Of a DNA stretch of 43,006 nt, positions 1 through 9,210 are shown in pieces. The translations under genes and the position numbers were made by a program. The stretch lies in assembly GCA_027306525.1 (NCBI GenBank), contig DAHUZM010000025.1, positions 1-43,006 of the forward strand. Reading direction: 5' to 3'. This DNA comes from Acidimicrobiaceae bacterium (GTDB lineage Bacteria; Actinomycetota; Acidimicrobiia; Acidimicrobiales; RAAP-2). Under the pieces are notes generated by a model. The model saw only the letters and a list, made by a program, of their open reading frames with translations. It searched no databases and had not been told where the DNA came from. Each line of letters starts with the position of its first letter. The stretch's first letter is position 1.

Positions 1-64
1 TTGGCCCGGCTTGCCTCAGAGGGCCGGACCAAGACCTGGCGGGGCCGGTGAGCCGGAGGGTGCC

Positions 65-397
65 GTGAGCGGGGCCATCCTCCGCTACCGCGTGATGGCC
101 TACATCGTGGGCGTGGGGCTCATCATCCTCGTGTGCGTCGGGGTCCCCCTCCAGTACGCGGCGAACGCTCCCGAGGTGGTGCGGATCGTCGGGCCGATCC
201 ATGGCGCCTTCTACATTGTCTATCTGTTGGCAGCGGCCGACCTGGCGCGCCGAGCCCGCTTCGGCCTGCTCCAGATGCTCGCGATGTTCTGCGCCGGCTT
301 CGTCCCGGTGGTCGCGTTCTTGGTGGAGCGCCAGGTGGTGCACCGCCTGACCCGCGAGGCCGCCGAGGAGCCCGAGCCCGATCCTGCCGCTGGCTGA
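65..397 (+). CDS. DUF3817-like small integral membrane protein
   Basis: ORF 11..397; GTG at 65 gives SGAILRYRVMAYIVGVGLIILV...GPIHGAFYIVYLLAAADLARRARF, a DUF3817-like pattern with several TM segments. Start uncertain (11 or 65). Confidence 0.75.
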   Translation: MSGAILRYRVMAYIVGVGLIILVCVGVPLQYAANAPEVVRIVGPIHGAFYIVYLLAAADLARRARFGLLQMLAMFCAGFVPVVAFLVERQVVHRLTREAAEEPEPDPAAG

Positions 398-403
398 GCG
401 CCG

Positions 404-1012
404 CTACGCGGCGTCCTTCTCGTCGGGCGGCAGGAACGAGAGGGGCAGATCGGCCATCTGCACCAGGACCGATGCGACCCACCGGGTGAGCGCGTCGATG
501 ACCGGGTCGATGTTGGCCGGCTCCTCGAGGTGGCCTTCCTCGAAGCGGATCGAGCCCTCGTAGGTCGCCTCGACGGCCCAGCGGACCGGGGCGCCCTCGC
601 CCTCCTCGAGCACCTGCTCGACGGTGGCCGAGGTCCGGATCAAGGCCTCGGCCCCGAGGTGCGGGCTTTCGGGCGTGAGCACGGAAAGGACCCGTTCGAT
701 CGGGGGCGCCTCGGAGAGCCGCTGGATCCGCAGCGCGACCTCGACGATGACCTCGGGCAGCTCGCTCGGCGTCTCGCCGATCGACCAGCTGCGATACGCG
801 GTCTGGCTCCAGGTCGGCCAGTCGATCGAGAGGTCCGCACGCACCCGGGGAGGCTGCTCCTCGCCGGGGAGGCTGTATGAGGTCTCAAAGGAGATGTCGC
901 CCAAGAAGACGTCGACCTGAAAGCGCTCCTCGACCGCCTGGCGCTCGAGCAGGGCCTGGTCGAAGGAGCGGTGGATCGCGTCGATGACGTCGACGAGCAG
1001 GTGATCGATCAC
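404..1012 (-). CDS. Hypothetical protein (202 aa)
   Basis: ORF with protein-like composition (MIDHLLVDVIDAIHRSFDQALLERQAVEERFQVDVFLGDISFETSYSLPGEEQPPRVRADLSIDWPTWSQ...), divergent from the downstream GDPD gene. Confidence 0.7.
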   Translation of the reverse strand: MIDHLLVDVIDAIHRSFDQALLERQAVEERFQVDVFLGDISFETSYSLPGEEQPPRVRADLSIDWPTWSQTAYRSWSIGETPSELPEVIVEVALRIQRLSEAPPIERVLSVLTPESPHLGAEALIRTSATVEQVLEEGEGAPVRWAVEATYEGSIRFEEGHLEEPANIDPVIDALTRWVASVLVQMADLPLSFLPPDEKDAA

Positions 1013-1069
1013 GGGGGATACAAGCTAGCGCCAGCACCCGGAGTGAGCCGGTGTCGGTACCATCGCGAG

Positions 1070-1930
1070 ATGGCGCAAGCGAATCCATGGCTCGAGCGGC
1101 GCGTGCTCGCCTACGCGCACCAAGGTGGCGCGTGGTCCTGGCCCTCCTCCACGCTCTTCGCGATGCGCAACGCCGTCGCGGCGGGTGCCCAGGCGATCGA
1201 GCTCGACGTGCACGCGACGAAGGACGGCCGGATCGTCGTCTGCCACGACGAGACCGTCGAGCGGACCACCAATGGCGCCGGTGCCATCGCCGAGCTCACC
1301 TACGACGAGGTGAAGGCGCTCGACTCGGCCTACTGGTTCATCGAGGGCGCCGACGTCACCCCGGGACGGCCCGAGTCCGACTACCCCTACCGCGGACGGG
1401 CGAAGCGTGACCCCGAGTTCCAGATCGCGTCGCTCGACGAGGTGCTCGAGGCGTTTCCCGACACGATCTTGAACCTCGACATCAAGCAGTCGGCGCCGGC
1501 CGTTGCCCCCTACGAGCGGGCGGTGGCCGAGCTGCTGGCACGCTATGGGCGAAGCGACGACGTGATCGTCACCTCGTTCAACGACCTCACGACCGAGGCC
1601 TTCTCGCGCCTCGCTCCCGACGTGCCGACCTCGGCCGGGACCGCCGGCACGGCAGCCTTCTACCAGGCGGTGCGCCACGGCGAGGAGCCGCCGCCGGCCA
1701 GCTTCGTCGCCTTCCAGGTGCCCGAGACCTATGGCGACATCACGATCGTCGATCGCCAGTTCGTCGAGGCCGCTCATGCGCATGGCATCGCCGTGCACGT
1801 CTGGACGGTGAACGACGCGGCGTCGATGGAGCGCCTCGTCGACCTCGGGGTCGACGGGATCATCACCGACCTGCCGCCCGAGCTCGTGCGGGTGCTACGC
1901 GAGCGGAAGGTGGCCTGGCAGCGGGGCTAG
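1070..1930 (+). CDS. Glycerophosphodiester phosphodiesterase family protein
   Basis: AYAHQGG, AIELDVHATKDGRIVVCHDETVERTTNG, NLDIK and VHVWTVND motifs. Internal ATG at 1070 preferred over the track start at 971. Confidence 0.9.
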   Translation: MAQANPWLERRVLAYAHQGGAWSWPSSTLFAMRNAVAAGAQAIELDVHATKDGRIVVCHDETVERTTNGAGAIAELTYDEVKALDSAYWFIEGADVTPGRPESDYPYRGRAKRDPEFQIASLDEVLEAFPDTILNLDIKQSAPAVAPYERAVAELLARYGRSDDVIVTSFNDLTTEAFSRLAPDVPTSAGTAGTAAFYQAVRHGEEPPPASFVAFQVPETYGDITIVDRQFVEAAHAHGIAVHVWTVNDAASMERLVDLGVDGIITDLPPELVRVLRERKVAWQRG

Positions 1931-1940
1931 TCGCTCCGGC

Positions 1941-2024
1941 TCAACCCCGGCCCGCGTTGGGTCGCTTGCCGTGGTTGGCCTTGTTCTTCTTGCGCAGTTT
2001 GCGCTTGACGGTGCGCTTCGACAT
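1941..2024 (-). CDS. Large-subunit ribosomal protein bL37-like, 27 aa
   Basis: Reverse complement of 1941-2024 reads MSKRTVKRKLRKKNKANHGKRPNAGRG*. The basic body and ANHGKRPNA ending match my recollection of actinobacterial bL37. Not in the ORF track (too short). Confidence 0.8.
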   Translation of the reverse strand: MSKRTVKRKLRKKNKANHGKRPNAGRG

Positions 2025-2076
2025 GAGGGAGCGAGCCTATCGGAGATCGGGCGGGGGCCATGTAGCGTCGCTTCCG

Positions 2077-3159
2077 ATGGAACGACTGGGGCTCGTCGGC
2101 CTGGCCAACGCAGGGAAGTCCTCCCTCTTCAACGCCCTGACCGGGGCGCACGCCCTCGTCGCGTCCCACCCGTTCTCCACGACGGAGACCTCGGTCGGCG
2201 TGGCGCCGCTGCCCGACCACCGGCTCGACGCGCTGGCCAAGCTCAGCCACAGCGCGAAGATCGTGCGGGCCGGTGTCGAGTTCGTCGACATCGCGGGGCT
2301 GGTCGCGGGGTCCTCCACGGGTGAGGGGATGGGGAACCGGTTCCTCGGGGGGATCCGGGAGGTCGACGCCCTGGTGCTCGTGCTCCGTGCGTTCAAAGAC
2401 GATGCCGTGGCGGGAGCCGATGACGCGCTCGGCTCACTCGAGACCCTCGAGCTCGAACTCGTGCTTGCCGACGCGGCCTCGCTCGAAACCCAGTCCGAGA
2501 AGCGGCGCAAGCAGGCGCGCCTGAAGGGCGACGCCACGCTCGCCGCCGAGGCCGACGCGATCGACGCCGCGATGGAGGTGCTCCAGTCGGGCGTGCCGCT
2601 CTTCCGTTCGGCGCTCGACCCGTCCGTCCGGGCCGGCCTGCACAACTCGTTCCTCTTGACCGACAAGCCCGTGCTCGCCGTGGTGAACGTGGGTGAGGAC
2701 CAGCTGGAGGAGGCCGACGCGCTCCTCGCTCCGGTGGTCTCGCATCTCGACGGGGCCGGCGAGGCGCTGGCGGTGTGCGTGCAGCTCGAGGCCGAGGCGG
2801 CCCAGCTGGAGCCGGTCGAGCGGGTCGAGCTGCTCGAGGGGCTCGGGCTCGGCCAAGGAGTGGTGCCGCGCGTGGCAAGGGCCGCCTTCGACCTGCTCGG
2901 CCTGCGGACGTTCTTCACGACCGGCGACAAGGAGTCGCGCGCCTGGATCTTCCGGGCCGGGGCGCTCGCCCCCGAGTGTGCGGGCGTCATCCACTCGGAC
3001 CTCCAGCGCGGGTTCATCCGCGCGGAGGTGATCCACTGGGATGAGCTCTTGGAGCTCGGGGGCTGGAACGCGGCGAAGGCGGCGGGAAAGCTGCGCGTCG
3101 AGGGCAAGGAGTATCGGGTCCAAGACGGCGACGTCCTCGAGATCCGGTTCAACGTGTAG
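2077..3159 (+). CDS. ychF: Redox-regulated ATPase / GTP-binding protein YchF
   Basis: MERLGLVGLANAGKSSLFNALTG P-loop, FVDIAGLVAGSSTGEGMGNRFLGGIREVDA, C-terminal TGS-like end. ATG at 2077. Confidence 0.95.
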   Translation: MERLGLVGLANAGKSSLFNALTGAHALVASHPFSTTETSVGVAPLPDHRLDALAKLSHSAKIVRAGVEFVDIAGLVAGSSTGEGMGNRFLGGIREVDALVLVLRAFKDDAVAGADDALGSLETLELELVLADAASLETQSEKRRKQARLKGDATLAAEADAIDAAMEVLQSGVPLFRSALDPSVRAGLHNSFLLTDKPVLAVVNVGEDQLEEADALLAPVVSHLDGAGEALAVCVQLEAEAAQLEPVERVELLEGLGLGQGVVPRVARAAFDLLGLRTFFTTGDKESRAWIFRAGALAPECAGVIHSDLQRGFIRAEVIHWDELLELGGWNAAKAAGKLRVEGKEYRVQDGDVLEIRFNV

Positions 3160-3173
3160 GGGAGACCCGGCAC

Positions 3174-3515
3174 ATGCAGACGGGCTGGCTGCTTCGCGAC
3201 GGCCAGGTGCTGGCGGCGGCCGACCTGGCGGACACCTTCTACGACCGGACGCGGGGGCTCCTCGGCCGTCGGTCCTTCGACGGGGCGATGTTCTTGCCCA
3301 ACACCCGCTCCATCCACTCCTTCGGCGTCCCCTTCGCCCTCGACGTCGCGTTCTTGGACCGCGACGGACGGGTGCTCGACCTCGTCCGCCTGCCACGCTG
3401 GCGTGTCACCGCGCCCCGGATGCGGGCGGTCCACGCGCTCGAGGCCCGGGCGGGCTGCTTCGACCGCTGGGGACTGCGGGAGGGCGACCGTGTCGAATTC
3501 CGGCCGACGCCGTGA
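3174..3515 (+). CDS. DUF192 domain-containing protein
   Basis: RTRGLLGRRSFDGAMFLPNTRSIHSFGVPFALDVAFLDRDGRVLDL pattern. Confidence 0.85.
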   Translation: MQTGWLLRDGQVLAAADLADTFYDRTRGLLGRRSFDGAMFLPNTRSIHSFGVPFALDVAFLDRDGRVLDLVRLPRWRVTAPRMRAVHALEARAGCFDRWGLREGDRVEFRPTP

Positions 3516-4393
3516 CCGGCGGATCTGTCGTCTTGGTGGCGACCCCCATCGGTAATCTGGGCGACCTCTCGCCCCGGGCGCGCGACGTCCTCGGCTCGGC
3601 CGACGTCGTGTGCTGCGAGGACACGCGCCGCACACGCGCACTCCTCGTTGCGTGCGGCCTGCCGTCGAACCCGTCGCGCCTCGTGTCCCTGCACGGCCAC
3701 AACGAGGCGTCCCGCGTGCCCGAGGTGCTCGATTGGGTCCGGCGGGGGAAGACCGTTGCGGTGGTGAGCGACGCCGGGACCCCCACCGTTTCGGACCCCG
3801 GTCGCCGGCTCGTGAGCGCGGCGGCGGCGGCGGGCCTCGCCGTGACGGCGGTGCCGGGGCCCTCGGCCGTGCTCATGGCGTTGAGCGTGAGCGGTCTCGA
3901 CACCGAGCGGTTCTGCGTCGAGGGGTTCGTGGCGCGCCGGGGGCCCGAGCGGCGCCGCCTCTTCGAGCGGCTCGCGTCGGCGCAGAGCACGGCGGTGCTA
4001 CTCGAGGCGCCGGGCCGAGTGGCGGGGCTCCTGGCCGAGCTCCACGGGGCCTTGGGCGATCGACCGGTCGCCGTGTGCCGCGAGCTCACGAAGCTCCACG
4101 AGGAGGTCTGGCGGGGTTCGCTCGGCGAAGCGGCGGAGGAGTTCACCGCACGCGAGATCCTGGGCGAGGTCGTCATCGTCCTCGGCAAAGCGATTCGAAG
4201 GGAGCCCGCCGACGACGACGTGCGCGCCGCGGTCAGGGCACGGCTCGAGGCCGGCGACACCCCGAGGACGGCGGCTCAGAGCGTGGCCGACGAGCTCGGG
4301 GTGCCGCGCCGGCGCGCCTATCGCGAGGCGCTCGACCAACGAGACGCCGACTCGGGCCGGTCGGCTCCAGGGGGGTCGCCAGGGCGCCGATAA
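3512..4393 (+). CDS. rsmI: 16S rRNA (cytidine(1402)-2'-O)-methyltransferase RsmI
   Basis: VLVATPIGNLGDLSPRA, CEDTRRTRALL, VVSDAGTPTVSDPG, AVPGPSAVLMALSVSGL, CRELTKLHEEVWRG. GTG at 3512 overlaps the DUF192 stop by 4 nt. Confidence 0.93.
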   Translation: MTGGSVVLVATPIGNLGDLSPRARDVLGSADVVCCEDTRRTRALLVACGLPSNPSRLVSLHGHNEASRVPEVLDWVRRGKTVAVVSDAGTPTVSDPGRRLVSAAAAAGLAVTAVPGPSAVLMALSVSGLDTERFCVEGFVARRGPERRRLFERLASAQSTAVLLEAPGRVAGLLAELHGALGDRPVAVCRELTKLHEEVWRGSLGEAAEEFTAREILGEVVIVLGKAIRREPADDDVRAAVRARLEAGDTPRTAAQSVADELGVPRRRAYREALDQRDADSGRSAPGGSPGRR

Positions 4394-4402
4394 CGTGGAG
4401 CG

Positions 4403-5941
4403 ATGGGTCGCTTCTTCATCACGACACCGATCTATTACGTGAACGACGCGCCCCACGTCGGCCACGCCTACACGACCGTCAATGCGGATGCGATCGCCCG
4501 CTGGCACCGTCTGTGCGGTGAGGAGGTCTTCTTCCTCACCGGGACCGACGAGCACGGCGCGAAGGTCGCCGAGTCGGCCGCCGAGCACGACATGGCGCCC
4601 CTCGCCTGGGCCGATCGGACCTCGGCGCGGTTCAAGGCCGCCTGGAGCGGCCTCGACATCGCCTATGACGACTTCATCCGCACGACCGAGCCCCGCCACC
4701 ACCGAGCCGTGCAGTCCTTCCTCCAGCGCGTCTATGACAACGGCTACATCGAAAAGGGCCTCTACCAGGGCCTCTATTGCGTGCGGTGCGAGGACTACTA
4801 CACCGAGGAGCAGCTGATCGGCGGCAACTGCCCCGTGCACGGCACGCCCGTCAGCTTCATGGAGGAGGAGAACTACTTCTTCAGGCTCGACGCGTTCGCC
4901 GACCGGCTGCTCGAGTGGTACGAGGAGCACCCCGAGGCGGTACGGCCGGCCACCAAGCGCAACGAGGCCCTGGGCTTCATCAAGGGCGGCCTGCAGCGCA
5001 TCTCGATCACGAGAACCTCGATGCACTGGGGGGTGCCCGTCCCCTGGGACGACGCGCACGTCTTCTACGTCTGGTACGACGCGCTCATCAACTACGCGAC
5101 GGCCATCGGGTATGGCTCGGACGAGGAGCGCTTCGCACGGTGGTGGCCGAGCGTGCACCACCTCCTCGGCAAGGAGATCCTGCGGTTCCACTGCGTGTGG
5201 TGGCCGGCGATGTGCATGGCCGCTGGCATCGAGCCGCCCGCCAACCTCTTCGTGCACGGCTGGCTCCTCTTTGGCGGCGAAAAGCTCTCCAAGACCATGC
5301 TCCAACGACTCGCCCGCTCGGCCGAGGAGCTCGCGATCACCGACGTGGCGCCCGACGTGCTGACCGACGACTTCGGGGTCGATGCGATCCGCTACCACCT
5401 CCTGCGGGCCCCGCTCGGGAGCGACAGCGAGTTCTCCTACGACGGCATCGTCGCCCGCTACAACGCGGACCTCGCGAACAACCTCGGTAACCTGGTCGCC
5501 CGGGTGGCGACGGTCGTCGGTTCCAAGTGTGGGGGAATCGGGCCAGCGCCGGATCCGAGGTCCCCGCTCGCCGCGATCGCCGACGAGGTGCGCGTGGAGG
5601 CCGCGGCCGCCTGGGCGCGCTTCGCCCCTCACGACGCGTTGGGCGCGACCTGGCGACTCATCGGCGGCGCCAACTCGCTCCTCGAGTCGAGCGAGCCGTG
5701 GAAGATGGAGCCGGGCCCCGAGGTCGACGCGGTGCTCGGAAGCGCGCTCGAAGCGCTTCGGATCGTGGCGCTGTTGGCGAGCCCTGCGATGCCCGCCACG
5801 TGCGCCGAGATCTGGCGGCGCATCGGGATGGCCGGCACACCCGAGGATCGACGGGTGCCCGACGACGCGCGCTGGGGCGGGTACCCGGGCGGGCTCGCCG
5901 TCTCGAAGGGCGACCCGCTCTTCCCGCGCCGAAGGGACTGA
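4403..5941 (+). CDS. metG: Methionine--tRNA ligase
   Basis: FFITTPIYYVNDAPHVGHAYTTVNADAIARWHRL (class I signature), TGTDEHGAKV, GGEKLSKTM (KMSKS-like), NLGNLVARV. Confidence 0.96.
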   Translation: MGRFFITTPIYYVNDAPHVGHAYTTVNADAIARWHRLCGEEVFFLTGTDEHGAKVAESAAEHDMAPLAWADRTSARFKAAWSGLDIAYDDFIRTTEPRHHRAVQSFLQRVYDNGYIEKGLYQGLYCVRCEDYYTEEQLIGGNCPVHGTPVSFMEEENYFFRLDAFADRLLEWYEEHPEAVRPATKRNEALGFIKGGLQRISITRTSMHWGVPVPWDDAHVFYVWYDALINYATAIGYGSDEERFARWWPSVHHLLGKEILRFHCVWWPAMCMAAGIEPPANLFVHGWLLFGGEKLSKTMLQRLARSAEELAITDVAPDVLTDDFGVDAIRYHLLRAPLGSDSEFSYDGIVARYNADLANNLGNLVARVATVVGSKCGGIGPAPDPRSPLAAIADEVRVEAAAAWARFAPHDALGATWRLIGGANSLLESSEPWKMEPGPEVDAVLGSALEALRIVALLASPAMPATCAEIWRRIGMAGTPEDRRVPDDARWGGYPGGLAVSKGDPLFPRRRD

Positions 5942-5942
5942 G

Positions 5943-6737
5943 ATGCCCGAGGAGGTCGCCTGGTTCGACTCGCACTGCCATGTCCAGGAGTTCTACGAGC
6001 CCGACCCCTCGGTCCTCGTGCGAGCGGCCGAGGAGGGGATCGCCGGGATGGTCTGCATCGGCACCGAGGTGGGCTCCTCCGAGCAGGCCATTGCGCTCGC
6101 CGCCGCCCCGCCGCCCGGCAGCCCTCCGCTCTACGCCACGATCGGCCTCCACCCCCATGAGGCCTCCCGGGGAATCGAGGGGGTCGCCTCCCTGCTCGAG
6201 CGGGTGATGGCATCGGGCCCGCGACCCGTCGGGGTGGGCGAGTGCGGGCTTGACTACTACTACGAGCACTCGCCGCGCGACGCCCAGCGGGCCGCGTTCG
6301 CCGCGCAGATCGACTTGGCGAAGCGACACGACCTCACGCTGGTGATCCACGCGCGCGACGCGTGGGACGACCTCTTTGACATCCTCGGCGCCGAGGGCGT
6401 CCCCGAGCGGACCGTGCTGCACTGCTTCACCGGTGGACCCACCGAGGCGCGTCGGTGTCTCGATGCTGGGATGTTCGTGTCCTTCAGCGGCATCGTCACG
6501 TTCAAGAACGCGGCGGACGTGCGCGAGGCCGCGACCATGTGCCCGCTCGAGTCGATGTTGGTCGAGACCGATAGCCCGTTCCTCGCCCCGGTCCCCCACC
6601 GCGGCTCGCGCAACGAGCCGCGGTACGTCGCGCTCGTCGGCGAGTGCATCGCAGGGCTGAAGGACGTCACGCGAGAGGTCGTCGCGGCGGCGACGCACGA
6701 GGCAGCGCGGCGCGCCTTCGCGCTCGACGCTCGCTGA
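5943..6737 (+). CDS. TatD family hydrolase
   Basis: FDSHCHVQEF, IGLHPHEA, GVGECGLDYYYEHSPRDAQRAAFAAQIDLAKRHDLTLVIHARDAWDD, HCFTGG, ETDSPFLAPVPHRG. ATG at 5943. Confidence 0.93.
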   Translation: MPEEVAWFDSHCHVQEFYEPDPSVLVRAAEEGIAGMVCIGTEVGSSEQAIALAAAPPPGSPPLYATIGLHPHEASRGIEGVASLLERVMASGPRPVGVGECGLDYYYEHSPRDAQRAAFAAQIDLAKRHDLTLVIHARDAWDDLFDILGAEGVPERTVLHCFTGGPTEARRCLDAGMFVSFSGIVTFKNAADVREAATMCPLESMLVETDSPFLAPVPHRGSRNEPRYVALVGECIAGLKDVTREVVAAATHEAARRAFALDAR

Positions 6738-6848
6738 TGGGGCGCCCCGAGCGGGCGTCTGACCAGGACCGATCGCATTTGCGGGTCACCGAAGCCGTTC
6801 CTAATATCCCCTCATCCCGAGGCCGGTCCCCTGGTCGGCCCGGGGGTC

Positions 6849-7436
6849 ATGTCCCCGGAGAAGGGCGGAGGTCTGAGGACAGAAAGCACCGGGGGGAGGC
6901 GCGTGCTCGTCGGCTCGATCCTGAGCCTCGGGCTGCTGGGTGTGCCTCTCCTGCTTCTGGGCACTGGGGCGACGCTGAGCGCCGCTCCCGGAGGCGCAGG
7001 CGGTGGTCGGGCTGCTGCGGCTTCGCTCGCGCGCGCCCAGAGCGGGTTCCTCGGAAGCACCAAGCTGGCCTTCCAGGCCCCGGTCACGACCGGTGCCCCG
7101 GCTCCGGTGACCCCCCCGACTGTCGCCCCTCAGGCGCCGGTCACGACGACGACCCCCCCGCCGGCCCCCACCACGACCACGACGGTCGCCGCCGACACGG
7201 CCATGGGCATCGCGACCTGGTACGCGGCCGCGCCGCCCGGGCGCTGTGCCAGCCCCTGGCTGCCCAAGGGGATCACCCTCACCGTGCGGGACATCGCCTC
7301 GGGCGTCACGATCACCTGCCTCGTCGACGACCGCGAGGCCGACAACCCGGGCCGCGTCGTGGACCTCTCGCCCTCGGGCTTCGAGGCCATGGCGCCCTTG
7401 AGCCAAGGCGTCGTCCAGGTCACCGTGTCCTGGTGA
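6849..7436 (+). CDS. Secreted RlpA-like double-psi beta-barrel protein
   Basis: N-terminal hydrophobic segment, Pro/Thr-rich linker (PVTPPTVAPQAPVTTTTPPPAPTTTTT), then GIATWYAAAPPGRCASPWLPKGITLTVRDIASGVTITCLVDDREADNPGRVVDLSPSGFEAMAPLSQGVVQVTVSW, an RlpA-like pattern. Confidence 0.85.
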   Translation: MSPEKGGGLRTESTGGRRVLVGSILSLGLLGVPLLLLGTGATLSAAPGGAGGGRAAAASLARAQSGFLGSTKLAFQAPVTTGAPAPVTPPTVAPQAPVTTTTPPPAPTTTTTVAADTAMGIATWYAAAPPGRCASPWLPKGITLTVRDIASGVTITCLVDDREADNPGRVVDLSPSGFEAMAPLSQGVVQVTVSW

Positions 7437-8257
7437 GCCTGTCGCGCTCGGACGTCCAGCGCCTGCTGGCCGAGCACCGGATCCGACCCTCCAAGGCCCT
7501 CGGTCAGAACTTCGTCGCCGACTTCAACACCGTCGAGCGTATCGCCCGCCTCGCGCGGGTCGGCCCCGGCGAGGTGGTCGTGGAGATCGGGGCGGGGCTG
7601 GGCTCGCTCACCTTGGCCCTGGCGAGGAGCGGGGCACACGTGATCGCCCTCGAGATCGACCGCCGCCTCCTCGAGGTCCTGGAGGCCACGGCGCGAGGGC
7701 CGAACGTCGAGGTGCTCGAGGCCGATGCCCGCTCGCTCGACTGGGCGGCGCTCCTCTCGGGTCGACCCCGGGGTGTTGTCGTCGTGGCGAACCTCCCCTA
7801 CAGCGTCGCCACGCCGATCCTCGTCCGGGCGCTCGAGGAGGCGCCGGCCGTCTCACGGATGCTCGTGATGGTCCAACGCGAGGTGGGGGAGCGATGGGTA
7901 GCCGGCCCGGGTGACCCGGCGTACGGCGCCGTCTCGGTGAAGATCGCCTACTGGGCCACGGCCTCGGTCCTCGGCCGGGTCCCGCCCACGGTCTTCGTGC
8001 CGCGGCCCAAGGTCGACTCGGTGCTGGTCGAGCTCGTCCGCCGCGACGCACCGGCCGTCGACCCCGAGGTCGTCCCCTACCCCCGGCTCGAGGCGGTCTT
8101 CAGGGCCGGGTTCGGGCAACGGCGCAAGATGCTCCGCCGCTCGCTCGCCGGGGTGGTCGATCCTGGGGCCTTCGAGCGGGCCGGCGTCGCGCCGAGCGCC
8201 CGGGCCGAGGAGCTGAGCGTGGCGCAGTGGGGCGCCCTGGCGCGGATCTGCACATGA
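7433..8257 (+). CDS. rsmA: 16S rRNA (adenine(1518)-N6/adenine(1519)-N6)-dimethyltransferase RsmA/KsgA
   Basis: RPSKALGQNFVADFNTVERIARLARVGPGEVVVEIGAGLGSLTLALA, VVANLPYSVATPIL, VPPTVFVPRPKVDSVLVEL. GTG at 7433 overlaps the upstream TGA by 4 nt. Confidence 0.95.
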   Translation: MSLSRSDVQRLLAEHRIRPSKALGQNFVADFNTVERIARLARVGPGEVVVEIGAGLGSLTLALARSGAHVIALEIDRRLLEVLEATARGPNVEVLEADARSLDWAALLSGRPRGVVVVANLPYSVATPILVRALEEAPAVSRMLVMVQREVGERWVAGPGDPAYGAVSVKIAYWATASVLGRVPPTVFVPRPKVDSVLVELVRRDAPAVDPEVVPYPRLEAVFRAGFGQRRKMLRRSLAGVVDPGAFERAGVAPSARAEELSVAQWGALARICT

Positions 8258-9054
8258 GCGGGGCGGTCCTCGTGCCGGCGCCGGCCAAGCTCACCCTCTC
8301 GCTGCGGGTGCGGGGGACACGGCCCGACGGACTTCACGAGCTCGATGCCGAGATGGTCTCCATCGACCTGGCCGACGAGCTGCTCATCGACCCCGACGGC
8401 GCGGGCCTCGAGGTGCTCGACCTGGCTGGCGGGGGGTCGATCGAGGTGGGATCGGGCAACCTCGTGACCCGGGCGCTCGCCGCGCTCGGGCGCAGTGCGG
8501 GGGTGCGGCTCACCAAGCGGGTGCCTGCGGGGGGCGGGCTGGGCGGCGGCTCGTCGGACGCCGCTGCCGTCATGCGCTGGGCGGGGAGCCAGGACCTCGA
8601 CCTGGCCGCCGGACTCGGAGCCGACGTGCCGTTCTGTGTGCGTGGCGGGCGGGCGCGGGTGCGCGGGGTGGGCGAGCGGGTGGAGACGCTGGCCGATGAG
8701 GAGCGCAGCTTCGTGCTCATGATTCCGCCGCTCGCCGTCAACACGGCGGCCGTCTATCGCGCCTATGACGAGCTCGCCGCCACCGGGCCGGTCGAGGACC
8801 CGCTCGGCAACGACCTGACGGCGCCAGCGCTCGTGGTCGAGCCCGAGCTTGCCCGTTGGCGCGATCGGCTGGCGGAGGCGACCGGCCGGGCGCCCCGGCT
8901 CGCCGGAAGCGGCGCGACCTGGTTCTTGGAGGGGACCCCCGAGGAGCTCGGACTGGCCGAGGAGCGCGAGCTTCGAGCAGGCGATGCGCTCGGACGGCTG
9001 GTGGCGGTGCGCAGCGTCGGGCCGGACTATGGGGACCCGAGGCCGGCCGGCTAG
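8254..9054 (+). CDS. ispE: 4-diphosphocytidyl-2-C-methyl-D-erythritol kinase
   Basis: PAPAKLTLSLRVRGTRPDGLHELDAEMVSIDLAD, PAGGGLGGGSSDAAAVMR (GHMP motif), LGADVPFCVRGG. ATGA overlap with rsmA at 8254-8257. Confidence 0.95.
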   Translation: MSGAVLVPAPAKLTLSLRVRGTRPDGLHELDAEMVSIDLADELLIDPDGAGLEVLDLAGGGSIEVGSGNLVTRALAALGRSAGVRLTKRVPAGGGLGGGSSDAAAVMRWAGSQDLDLAAGLGADVPFCVRGGRARVRGVGERVETLADEERSFVLMIPPLAVNTAAVYRAYDELAATGPVEDPLGNDLTAPALVVEPELARWRDRLAEATGRAPRLAGSGATWFLEGTPEELGLAEERELRAGDALGRLVAVRSVGPDYGDPRPAG

Positions 9055-9058
9055 GGGG

Positions 9059-9157
9059 TTACTTGCCTGCCCTGCGCTGCCAGCGGGTCGCCTTCAGCAT
9101 CTTCTTGTGCTTCTTCTTGCGCATCCGCTTGCGGCGCTTCTTGATGAGAGAACCCAT
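9059..9157 (-). CDS. 30S ribosomal protein bS22-like / AURKAIP1-COX24 domain protein, 32 aa
   Basis: Reverse complement reads MGSLIKKRRKRMRKKKHKKMLKATRWQRRAGK*, matching the GSxIKKRRKRMxKKKHrKxLkxTRxQRR pattern. The track shows only the 180-aa parent ORF 9059..9601. Confidence 0.9.
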   Translation of the reverse strand: MGSLIKKRRKRMRKKKHKKMLKATRWQRRAGK

Positions 9158-9210
9158 GCCGGGGGGCAGGCTAGCAGGACCCCGACGGGGGTCCTCCAGG
9201 GGCGGAGGGA

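Noticed and set aside
2037-3641. 534-aa minus-strand ORF (and similar at 3998-5632, 10426-11859, 24344-25564, 25876-27672, 27027-28604, 28373-29995, 30738-32213)
   Set aside because: All are antisense to confidently assigned genes and have no recognisable family pattern.
6738-6849. Possible c-di-AMP (ydaO-type) riboswitch upstream of the DPBB gene
   Set aside because: Such elements occur before actinobacterial cell-wall hydrolases, but I could not find the conserved core by eye and the leader is short. A covariance search would settle it.
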